DNA from: a virus
Virus record (IMG/VR): IMGVR_UViG_3300037011_000258
Span: 1 to 31,607 of that record
DNA: 31,607 nt
Direction: 5' to 3' (one strand)
The notes under the pieces are model-generated. The model ran no database searches. It saw nothing but the letters and a program-made list of their open reading frames with translations, and was not told the DNA's origin. A program made the position numbers and the translations under genes. Positions 14,069-20,660 of the stretch are shown piece after piece. Positions within the stretch are counted from its first letter, which is position 1, and every line of letters begins with the position of its first letter.

Positions 14069-17000
14069 CTACCTCGGGGACCAACCGCTGCCCCAGTCGT
14101 CACTGCCCCCGGAGCCTACCAGAAACGGGGGCAGTACGTCACGGTTGTTCATCGCCTCGGGGTTCCCCGCCAGCGCCGCTTGGCGCTGTTCGTCCATCCA
14201 CACCTCGCCCGTCATCCCGCCCGTGCCGCGCAAGATCGGGAGGGGCTGCGACACCTGCTTCTGGGACAGGGTGTAGAGGCAGCCCGCCACCGCATCGGCC
14301 ACGTCCTTGGTGCCGTGCGCCGGGTGGTCGACCTTGTTCTTCTCGCGGATGTGCTCGACCGTGCGTAGCTCGTCGATCAGCGGCGGGTAGTTGTAGTAGA
14401 GGACGCGGTTCTCGTAGAGCGCCGTCTTGAGGTTGTCGTAGGGCTCGATGTGGGTATCGACGCTGAGCCGCGCCGAGGTGTAGCCCTTCTTCGACAGTTG
14501 CTGGATGGCGTCCGCCGACTGGAAGGAGTCGAGCGTGACCGAGGTAATGAGGAAACCGTGGGCCGTCAGGTCGTAGACGAACTGCCGCACGTCCCCCAAC
14601 TCGATCTCGCCCCCGACCGGCGGCACGATGCGAAGGAGGAAGTCCACGATGTAGAGCGGGGCCCGCTCCATGAACTCGCGGCCCCCTTCCACCCGCCGCA
14701 CCACGTCCTTGAAGCCGCCGATGTGCGCCATGCAGAGGCCCGTGGCGTCGCCGGACAGGCTCGGGTCGATGTGGACGTGCCGCGCCGCCGTCGGGTTCAG
14801 GAGAGGGCGCAACCGCTTGAACGACACCCCGCCGGGGTTGCGCGCCGTGCTCTCCTTGACCAAGTGGTCCCACAGCATCTGCCCCGGCTTCGACGGGTCG
14901 TGGACCAGCTTGCTGAAGGGGTGGATGCGGGTGAGGTCGATGGCCTCCTCGATCTTCTCGCGCCGCTGGATGTAGGGCGAGATCGCGACCGTCGCCACCC
15001 CCGCCAGGTCGCGCAGCGACCCCTCCAGGTCCCGCTCGAAGTCGGCCCGGAAGTCCTCGGGCACGTCGATGATCACCGTCTCCTCGGGCAGCTTGGCCCG
15101 GAGCGCCTCCACCTCCTCGTTGGGCACGATCTTGGAGGGAATCGTCTCGTTGCCGCACAGCACCCAGAACTTCTGGGTGGTGTAGTAGGCTTCCGGCTTC
15201 ACCCCCCACAAGGGGTAGTCGCGCACGAACACCGTGGGGTCGTTCCGAGCCTCACGAACGCGCTGCGCCGTGAAGTCGTGGCTGGTGCGCTTCGACGACA
15301 CGATGAACAGGATGCCCGGCAGCCGCCCCTGCCGCTGGAAGCGCGACTTCATGCGCCGCTGGATGGCCGCGTACAGCGTGTCCGCCCGGCTCGTGTGCTC
15401 CCACCGCATCCCGGCCGCCCGCCGCTGCTGCGGCTGGGGCATGAAGTTGGTGTTGTGAACTAGGACGCCATCGGCGATGAAGCACTCGTAGCCGGGGACG
15501 CTGACATCGTAGGTAGGGAGCACACCCAACCTTTTCTTGGACACGACGCGGGCCACAGTGAGCGTTCGTCCCAGACCACATACTCCCAGTCGCGCCTCGC
15601 GCAGTAGCGCCGAACGGCGAGCATCTTGGCCTTCTCCCTCGGATGGTTCATGTACCCCCGAGGCTTGACCTCGATCACCAGCACACTCCCGTTCGCACGA
15701 GCCACCACAAAGTCCGGCAGCGTCCACCGCTTCCGCCCCTCGAAGGTGTAGCGCACCGCCAGCTTCTCGTACTCGAAACTCAACACCCCCGGAGACTGCT
15801 CCATCAACTCCACCGCCCGTAGCTCCCAGTCGCTCCGGTATCCGATCTTCCCTGCCTTCTTCGTCTCGACATATCCACGGTAGCGAAAGTCCCCGCGCTT
15901 GATCTTCCAGACGTTCGCCTCGCTGATACGCCTCCGCGACTCGTCCGTGTGCCGAAAGACCCGCGTGCGATTGCGCTCCGCCAAGACGCGCTTGAACTCC
16001 TCGGTGTGCATCGGTCGGCCCTGTCGAACCTCGGACATCTTGCGCCGCGTCTCTGCCGACGCCTTGCGCCCCCGGTGGGCCTTTCCGATGCGTGCCTTCT
16101 CCGCCGGAGTCCGCTGTATCCCGTGTTGGGGGTTCTCCGGCCCGACCATACGCGGCGGCCCCGGATGCTCCCCCGCCGAAATCAGGTCCGTCATCTTCTG
16201 TGAGGCGGCCTGTCGTCGCTCCTCCGTCCACCCCGAGGACCGTTGGGAGAACCGCCCCTCCTGCCACCGCTGCCGCAGCTTCTCCGCGTGTGCCTTTTTG
16301 CGCTCCTCCGTCCATCGGGGCATAGGCCACCACCTCCTCACCATCCATAATACCAGACATGGTGATAAAGCGGAAGACCCCGTTCCGACGCACAGCCACG
16401 GGGTGCGTCCCCGACGCACGAAGCCTGCTACCGTTATCCAACACCAGCTCGAAGCACTCCTGCTCCGTAGAAGACTTGAAGAACGCCTGCGCGTAGACGG
16501 AGCAGTTGCGGTGGAAGTCGAAGGTCACCACCACGGCTTCTCCGACGCGGCACAACTCGTCCACCCGAGCCTCACGGCCGTCGGCCAGCAAGACCTTCGC
16601 GTCGCCAACCAAGCACTCGTCCATCAGCGCCGAGATGATGTTGAGGCCGAGCGCCGAGGTGTCCGAAGTCGCCCTGGCCGCCACCCAGACGTTGCTCGGG
16701 AAGCGCAGCTCCTTCTTGGTCGCCTCGAAGGGGAAGTGCTCCTTGAAGTAGGGGCTGGCCTTGATCTTGGTCGCGACGTTCTCGAAGACGACCTTCACCG
16801 CCAGCGCCTCGCTGACGGACAGGTTGACGATGGAGATGTTGGTGTCGCGGCCGAGGCCGAAGCTGTCGTGCGGGCTGGTCATGCAGGACAGCTCGTAGAG
16901 GATGCGACAGATGCCGATGGACGCGAAGAAGGTCTTGCCCCAGCCGATGGAGCCCGAGAGGATGCACTCGTGGTAGTCCCCCGACATCAGGTCGGTGAGA

Positions 17001-17287
17001 TCGTCGAGCAGCTTGGGGTAGATGTTGTCGCAGGTGTGGCCGAGGTAGTAGGGGTCGAGGCAGAACGTCCGCATGTCCACGGGCGTCCGCTTGTACTCCG
17101 CGTTGCCCAGGAGCTGAAGGAGCTTCTTCTCAGGAGAGGCCGCCGCCGGCGTCGACAACTCTTGGAGCAGGATCTCCAAGGTTTCGCGCTCCGCCGGGTT
17201 GAGCCCCGCCAAGTCCTTCTTCAGGAGCCCGGCAGCCTCCTCCGGCGTGCGCTGACTCCACGCGCGCCCATCCTTCTGGACGATCAT
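14069..17287 (-). CDS. terL: Terminase large subunit (gp17-like) interrupted by an intein
   Basis: This 1072-codon precursor gives a 684-residue terminase after removal of intein codons 225-612. TerL is the ATP-driven DNA packaging motor and headful nuclease. The ATPase domain has Walker A SGSIGWGKTFF (about 111-121) and Walker B IISALMDE (217-224). The nuclease domain has the metal-binding pattern HVHIDPSLSGDATGL, ITSVTLDSFQSADAI and KDVADAVAGCLY, an RNase H-like Asp triad. The intein sits immediately after the Walker B DE, so unspliced protein should be inactive. The gene overlaps the putative small terminase by 4 bases. The frame is open for all 1072 codons, although roughly 245 codons in the middle of the intein resemble no protein and overlie another gene. 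Confidence 0.92.
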   Translation of the reverse strand: MIVQKDGRAWSQRTPEEAAGLLKKDLAGLNPAERETLEILLQELSTPAAASPEKKLLQLLGNAEYKRTPVDMRTFCLDPYYLGHTCDNIYPKLLDDLTDLMSGDYHECILSGSIGWGKTFFASIGICRILYELSCMTSPHDSFGLGRDTNISIVNLSVSEALAVKVVFENVATKIKASPYFKEHFPFEATKKELRFPSNVWVAARATSDTSALGLNIISALMDECLVGDAKVLLADGREARVDELCRVGEAVVVTFDFHRNCSVYAQAFFKSSTEQECFELVLDNGSRLRASGTHPVAVRRNGVFRFITMSGIMDGEEVVAYAPMDGGAQKGTRGEAAAAVAGGAVLPTVLGVDGGATTGRLTEDDGPDFGGGASGAAAYGRAGEPPTRDTADSGGEGTHRKGPPGAQGVGRDAAQDVRGSTGPTDAHRGVQARLGGAQSHAGLSAHGRVAEAYQRGERLEDQARGLSLPWICRDEEGREDRIPERLGATGGGVDGAVSGGVEFRVREAGGALHLRGAEAVDAAGLCGGSCERECAGDRGQASGVHEPSEGEGQDARRSALLREARLGVCGLGRTLTVARVVSKKRLGVLPTYDVSVPGYECFIADGVLVHNTNFMPQPQQRRAAGMRWEHTSRADTLYAAIQRRMKSRFQRQGRLPGILFIVSSKRTSHDFTAQRVREARNDPTVFVRDYPLWGVKPEAYYTTQKFWVLCGNETIPSKIVPNEEVEALRAKLPEETVIIDVPEDFRADFERDLEGSLRDLAGVATVAISPYIQRREKIEEAIDLTRIHPFSKLVHDPSKPGQMLWDHLVKESTARNPGGVSFKRLRPLLNPTAARHVHIDPSLSGDATGLCMAHIGGFKDVVRRVEGGREFMERAPLYIVDFLLRIVPPVGGEIELGDVRQFVYDLTAHGFLITSVTLDSFQSADAIQQLSKKGYTSARLSVDTHIEPYDNLKTALYENRVLYYNYPPLIDELRTVEHIREKNKVDHPAHGTKDVADAVAGCLYTLSQKQVSQPLPILRGTGGMTGEVWMDEQRQAALAGNPEAMNNRDVLPPFLVGSGGSDDWGSGWSPR
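15460..16323 (-). CDS. Nested homing endonuclease: NUMOD3-like repeats + PD-(D/E)XK nuclease
   Basis: This 287-residue protein lies wholly inside the TerL intein but in the +1 frame. Residues 1-140 hold NUMOD3-like DNA-binding repeats: WTEERKKAHAEKLRQRW, GWTEERRQAASQKM, SAETRRKMSEVRQGRP and TDESRRRISEANV. Residues about 160-250 form a PD-(D/E)XK nuclease: YRSDWE (E167), LPDF (D204) and VIEVKP (E218, K220), like the YRSxWE type of TnsA or Vsr-like nucleases. Its ATG overlaps a Tyr codon of the intein and has AGGAGGT 8 bases upstream. Homology ends near residue 252, where the intein C-half begins; the last 35 residues are a frame shadow ending at TAG 15460. It probably drives homing of the intein. 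Confidence 0.82.
   Translation of the reverse strand: MPRWTEERKKAHAEKLRQRWQEGRFSQRSSGWTEERRQAASQKMTDLISAGEHPGPPRMVGPENPQHGIQRTPAEKARIGKAHRGRKASAETRRKMSEVRQGRPMHTEEFKRVLAERNRTRVFRHTDESRRRISEANVWKIKRGDFRYRGYVETKKAGKIGYRSDWELRAVELMEQSPGVLSFEYEKLAVRYTFEGRKRWTLPDFVVARANGSVLVIEVKPRGYMNHPREKAKMLAVRRYCARRDWEYVVWDERSLWPASCPRKGWVCSLPTMSASPATSASSPMAS
16332..16338 (-). promoter_or_regulatory. Shine-Dalgarno of nested endonuclease gene
   Basis: AGGAGGT lies 8 bases before the ATG at 16323, inside terminase-frame codons for EEVV. It decides the start of the nested gene and suggests translation by internal initiation rather than by frameshifting from TerL. The same bases are also needed to encode the conserved end of the intein N-half, so the match could be partly fortuitous. 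Confidence 0.65.
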
Positions 17288-18021
17288 CCGGCGGCCTCGT
17301 GCGGCCCCTCCGCCTCCAGCGCATCCGGGTCGTCCGATGCGACCACGTGGTCGCCCTCCTCCTCTACCTCACCCTCCTCCACCAGCCCATGCTCGGGGTC
17401 ACCCGCCGTCAGCAGTTGCTGCGCCAGCGCCAGCACCTTCCGCCGCGACTCGGGATCGGACAGTACCTGCCCCACCGCCGGGCTGCCGTAGTGCCCCGCC
17501 ACGTCCGCGATGACCTTGGCGTCGATCTCCACCTGGCCGATGTGCCGCTGCGTCAGGCCGAGGTCCATCTTCAACTCGGCGTAGGTAGCGAGGATGTCCT
17601 TCGCCTGCTTGATCTCCTGCGTCATCGAGGGCATCAGCTTGCCCACGTTCTTCTCGATGTTGAGGTCGATCTGGATGCGGCCCATCTGCACCCGGTAGAG
17701 GTTCTCCAACTCCACCAGCTCATTGAGCCCCTGTCGCACCTCGTCCGCCGCCTTGTTGAACAACTGCGGCAGCCGCTGCGCGATCAGCTCGCCCCGAGGC
17801 ATCGCCTGCCGGTAGTCGTTCACCATCGCGATCAGCGCCCCCCGCGTGAGGTCGCCCCCCTCCTGCTGGTCGTCTTGGATGTACCGGGCCACTTGGGTCG
17901 AGGGCCAGCCCTCCACCACCCGCTTGTGAACCTCGGGAAAGCAGCGCAACGCCTTCAACCGCTTGAAGCGGTCGCTCTCCCGGGTCACTGGACGAACGCG
18001 ACGATTACTTGACATGGGCAC
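17284..18021 (-). CDS. Putative terminase small subunit
   Basis: This 245-residue protein overlaps the TerL start by 4 bases (ATGA), the usual place for TerS, which recognises viral DNA and starts packaging. N-terminal residues 15-70 suggest a helix-turn-helix-like unit: RLKALRCFPEVHKRVVEGWP followed by STQVARYIQDD, the pattern 'P-S-T-xx-VA-xx-I' typical of recognition helices. The middle is long helices (residues about 85-190), suited to the ring oligomerisation of TerS. The C-terminus is acidic and disordered. I do not recognise a specific TerS family, so the call rests on position and architecture. The start could be GTG 18021 or ATG 18015; GGAGG lies 4 and 10 bases before them respectively. 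Confidence 0.62.
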   Translation of the reverse strand: MPMSSNRRVRPVTRESDRFKRLKALRCFPEVHKRVVEGWPSTQVARYIQDDQQEGGDLTRGALIAMVNDYRQAMPRGELIAQRLPQLFNKAADEVRQGLNELVELENLYRVQMGRIQIDLNIEKNVGKLMPSMTQEIKQAKDILATYAELKMDLGLTQRHIGQVEIDAKVIADVAGHYGSPAVGQVLSDPESRRKVLALAQQLLTAGDPEHGLVEEGEVEEEGDHVVASDDPDALEAEGPHEAAG

Positions 18022-18409
18022 CTAGCCTCCGGGCTACCAGCACCAATCGTATCATCTGGTAAGCCTTCGGCCAATCCAGCACTTGCACCCCCGCGAACGG
18101 CACCAAGGGCACCCCGAGCCCGTGGTCGTCGATGTAGAGGTCAGCCCGGAGCTTGCCCTGGTCCCCGTAGTCGATGGCATCATAGGGGATGCCGTGATTG
18201 TCGAGGGCGTCCTTCATCTGCTGGAGCCCCCGCGCCCGGTCAGCAGGCTGGTCAGGGAACTCGTGGCTGGCCCGCGCCGACCAGATGATGATCGTGTGCC
18301 CGTCCGCCTTCAGCCGCTGCACGTGCTCGGCCGCCCCCGGCACCACCGGCCCCACCCCCGGCCACTCGTTCAGGAACAGCGTCTCGTCGAAGTCGATGCA
18401 GAGCCTCAC
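18005..18409 (-). CDS. HAD-superfamily phosphatase-like protein
   Basis: This 134-residue single-domain HAD protein has motif I CIDFDETLF (D6 nucleophile, D8 acid/base), motif II IIIWSAR (S44), and motifs III/IV GKLRADLYIDDHG (K86, D94, D95). All catalytic residues are present. Small HAD proteins of this type are common in phages; substrates may be nucleotides, polynucleotide 3' ends or small metabolites. There is no cap domain, which suggests large or polymer substrates. It is coupled to the Ddl-like gene by a 4-base ATGA overlap and overlaps the putative TerS gene downstream, so it may belong to the KamA/Ddl-like pathway or be a separate nucleic-acid repair function. Confidence 0.82.
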   Translation of the reverse strand: MRLCIDFDETLFLNEWPGVGPVVPGAAEHVQRLKADGHTIIIWSARASHEFPDQPADRARGLQQMKDALDNHGIPYDAIDYGDQGKLRADLYIDDHGLGVPLVPFAGVQVLDWPKAYQMIRLVLVARRLGAHVK

Positions 18410-19437
18410 GCCCGCCTCCGTCGTTCCGCGCGGTAGACCGCTCCGGCCACGATCTTCCCCACGAGGTCCGCGTGCGATAGCCCCAACTGCTGCGCCATGA
18501 TGACGAGGTCGCTGTTGACCGGGTCGAGCCCCGGCAACGGGTTGATGTCGAGCAGGTACGGGCGACCGGCGACGGAGAGGCGGAAGTCGATGCGCGCCAC
18601 GTCCCGACAGCCCAGCGCGTGGAACGCGCGCAGCGCCGCTTGCGTGGTGTCATCCAGCGCGTCCCCGTTGAAGCGCGGCGGCGTGAAGTAGTCCACCACC
18701 CGCAGGTAGTCCCGCTTCACCTCCAGCCCGTACACCTGCCACTGTTCCCCGGACTTGGGCGCGATCTCCATCACCCCCACCACCTCCGGGGGGTCGCCCG
18801 CGATGCCCACCGTCACCTCGGGGCCGTCGATGAACTCCTCCACCAGCGCCGGTTGGTGGTACTCGTCCCGGTTCCGCACCAGCATCTCTTGCAGTCGGTG
18901 GTCGTCCTCCACCACGGACAACCGCCGCACCCCTCGGGAGGAGCCCTCGTGCAGGGGCTTGACGATGAGCGGGAACTCCAGATCGAGGGCGTAGCGCCGC
19001 TGCACCGCCGCCTCGGGGTCACCTTCCACGAAGCCTCGGGGCACCACCACTCCAGCCGCCGCTGCCAGTGTCCTCGTGACCCCCTTGTCCAAGCTGGCGG
19101 AGAGCGCCAACGGATCGGAGCCCACGTAGGGGATGCCGAACATCTCCAGCAGCGCGGGCACCTGCGCCTCGCGCGACCGTCCGCCGAAGCCTTCGGCGAT
19201 GTTGAAGACGAAGTCCACGGGTGCCACCCGGTACTCGTTCAGCACGTAGTCGAGCAGGCCGTAGCCCCACCCCAGGTCCACTACGTCATGCCCCAGGGCG
19301 TGGAGCGAGCCGAAGATCGCGTCCACCGTGGCGGCCCGGTCGTACTCCTCCAAGGCGTCGTCGGTACAGGAGGCTCCCCGGTCGTGCAGGAACTTCGCCA
19401 TCTCCTCCTTCTCGGTGTAGGTCAGCCCGATCTTCAT
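18406..19437 (-). CDS. Ddl-like ATP-grasp ligase (D-Ala-D-Ala ligase fold)
   Basis: This 343-residue enzyme has the order of a D-alanine-D-alanine ligase: LLEMFGIPYVGSDPLALSAS (97-116) with SLDKGVTRTL, the ATP-binding loop FPLIVKPLHEGSSRGV (155-170, K160), VEEFIDGPEVTVGI, VARIDFRL (D284) and metal-binding LLDINPLPGLDP (D297, N299). These enzymes join two amino acids via an acyl phosphate. The N-terminal substrate motif is NIAEGFGGRSREAQVP rather than the HGxxGEDG loop of true Ddl, so the substrate probably differs from D-Ala. GGAGG precedes the ATG by 5-6 bases; an open-frame extension upstream is a shadow of kamA. It is coupled to kamA and to the HAD gene by 4-base overlaps, suggesting ligation of a KamA product. 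Confidence 0.85.
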   Translation of the reverse strand: MKIGLTYTEKEEMAKFLHDRGASCTDDALEEYDRAATVDAIFGSLHALGHDVVDLGWGYGLLDYVLNEYRVAPVDFVFNIAEGFGGRSREAQVPALLEMFGIPYVGSDPLALSASLDKGVTRTLAAAAGVVVPRGFVEGDPEAAVQRRYALDLEFPLIVKPLHEGSSRGVRRLSVVEDDHRLQEMLVRNRDEYHQPALVEEFIDGPEVTVGIAGDPPEVVGVMEIAPKSGEQWQVYGLEVKRDYLRVVDYFTPPRFNGDALDDTTQAALRAFHALGCRDVARIDFRLSVAGRPYLLDINPLPGLDPVNSDLVIMAQQLGLSHADLVGKIVAGAVYRAERRRRA

Positions 19438-20627
19438 GTCCCCCTCCGCCACTGGTCCGTGTAGGAACACCGACAGTCGGTCCCCTCCTCCGGCTGCTCG
19501 TAGGTATATGGGTGCCCCTCGTAGTTGCGAAGCTCGACCAAGCGGCTGCCCACGTTGGTCACGTAGGTCGGAGCCACTGGGATCTTGCCACCACCGCCGG
19601 GGGCGTCGATGACGAAGGTGGGCACCGCGAAGCCGCTGGTGTGGCCGCGTAGCTGCTCCATCACCGCGAGCCCCACGCCGACCGGGGTGCGGAAGTGCTC
19701 GGTGCCAGCGACGAGGTCGCACTGGTAGAGGTAGTACGGGCGCACGCGCGCGCGAACCAACTCATGGACCAGCTCCTTCATCACCACCGGGTCACTGTTG
19801 ACCCCCCGCAGCAGCACGCTCTGGTTCCCGAGGGGGATGCCCGCGCTCACGATCTTCTGGCAGGCGGCCCGCGCCTCGGGGGTCAGTTCCTTGGGGTGGT
19901 TGAAGTGGGTGTTGATCCAGAGCGGGTGGTGCTTAGCGAGCACCTTCACCAGATCGTCGGTGATGCGCTGGGGGAGGAACATCGGCATCCGCGTCCCGAG
20001 GCGAACAATCTCCACCGAGGGGACCGACCGCACCCGCTCCAGCACGTAGTCGAGGTTGGCGTCGCTCATGGTCAGCGGGTCGCCGCCGCTGATGAGCACG
20101 TCGCGGACCTCGGGGTGGGCGCGCAGGTAGGTGAGGGCCTGGTCGAACTCCGCGTGCGGCAGCACCTCGTTGGCTTGGGCGGTGAGGCGCTTCCGGGTGC
20201 AGAAGCGGCAGTAGCTGGCGCACATATTGTTGACCAGCAGCAGCACCCGGTCGGGGTAGCGGTGGATGAGGCCGGGGGCGACCCGATACTGCTCCTCGGC
20301 CAGCGGGTCCTCCTCGCCCGTGGAGCGGGTTTCTTGCTGGGTCGGGACGAACTGCATCCTGATAGGACAGGCTGCGTCGTGCGGGTCCATCAAGGAGGCG
20401 AGGTAGGGCGTGATTGCCATGCGGAAGTGCTCGCGCGCAGCGAGCAGCCCGTCTCGCTCAGCGTTGGTGAGCCGGAGAACTTGGCTCAGCTCAGCCAGCG
20501 TCGTGATGCTGTGCTTGAGCTGCCAAGTCCAACTCGCCCACTCCTCCTCGGTGACATTCTGGTAGAGGGGGATCGTGTTGTAGTGCCGCCCCCGACGGCA
20601 CAAGGAAGGTTCCGCGCCAGGCTCCAT
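19434..20627 (-). CDS. kamA: Lysine 2,3-aminomutase family radical SAM enzyme
   Basis: This 397-residue protein is near full length for KamA enzymes, which convert L-lysine to L-beta-lysine (some relatives use other amino acids) with SAM, a [4Fe-4S] cluster and PLP. The radical SAM motif is CASYCRFC (C136, C140, C143). Further hallmarks are DVLISGGDPLTMSD, GTRMPMFLPQRIT, LGNQSVLLRGVN, YYLYQCDLVAG (D304), LRGHTSGFAVPTF and DAPGGGGKIPV (D341, K348 as PLP lysine). The Asp pair that binds the substrate amine is present. The C-terminus has DCRC (C385, C387), part of the zinc site; the Cys usually in VNDC is absent (VNSDP). It starts at ATG with AGGG upstream and overlaps the Ddl-like gene by 4 bases. 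Confidence 0.93.
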   Translation of the reverse strand: MEPGAEPSLCRRGRHYNTIPLYQNVTEEEWASWTWQLKHSITTLAELSQVLRLTNAERDGLLAAREHFRMAITPYLASLMDPHDAACPIRMQFVPTQQETRSTGEEDPLAEEQYRVAPGLIHRYPDRVLLLVNNMCASYCRFCTRKRLTAQANEVLPHAEFDQALTYLRAHPEVRDVLISGGDPLTMSDANLDYVLERVRSVPSVEIVRLGTRMPMFLPQRITDDLVKVLAKHHPLWINTHFNHPKELTPEARAACQKIVSAGIPLGNQSVLLRGVNSDPVVMKELVHELVRARVRPYYLYQCDLVAGTEHFRTPVGVGLAVMEQLRGHTSGFAVPTFVIDAPGGGGKIPVAPTYVTNVGSRLVELRNYEGHPYTYEQPEEGTDCRCSYTDQWRRGT

Positions 20628-20660
20628 GAGGCCCTGCCCCTTGCGTGTGTGCGACCACGA

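Larger units (their letters stand above)
15452..16615 (-). mobile_element. TerL intein with split-frame layout (mini-intein plus nested gene)
   Basis: TerL codons 225-612. The N-terminal splicing half (about residues 225-325) starts at Cys1 with CLVGDAKVLLADGREARVDE, has block B SGTHPVAV (292-299) and ends near GEEVVAYAP. The C-terminal half (about 572-612) contains YDVSVPGYECFIADG then VLVHN, followed by Thr+1. Together the halves total about 140 residues, the size of a mini-intein. The roughly 245 terminase-frame codons between them are Gly/Ala/Arg/Asp-rich with no motif. In the +1 frame the same DNA encodes a complete nuclease (15460-16323). Splicing residues are all present. A long unstructured linker may be spliced out with the intein. 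Confidence 0.85.

Noticed and set aside
15460-16323. Two compensating sequencing indels creating a false frame change in the TerL intein
   Set aside because: This cannot be excluded without reads. It is disfavoured because the nested gene has its own well-spaced SD and ATG at the exact domain boundary, and the terminase frame stays free of stops throughout.
15452-16615. Group I intron in terL carrying the nuclease gene
   Set aside because: The flanking sequence encodes intact intein blocks (Cys1, block B, HN/T) and the frame is open throughout, so protein splicing explains the insertion without an RNA intron.
19438-19722. N-terminal extension of the Ddl-like gene to 19722
   Set aside because: The extra 95 residues are an Arg/Gly-rich shadow of kamA; the ATG at 19437 has a good SD and gives the normal Ddl length.
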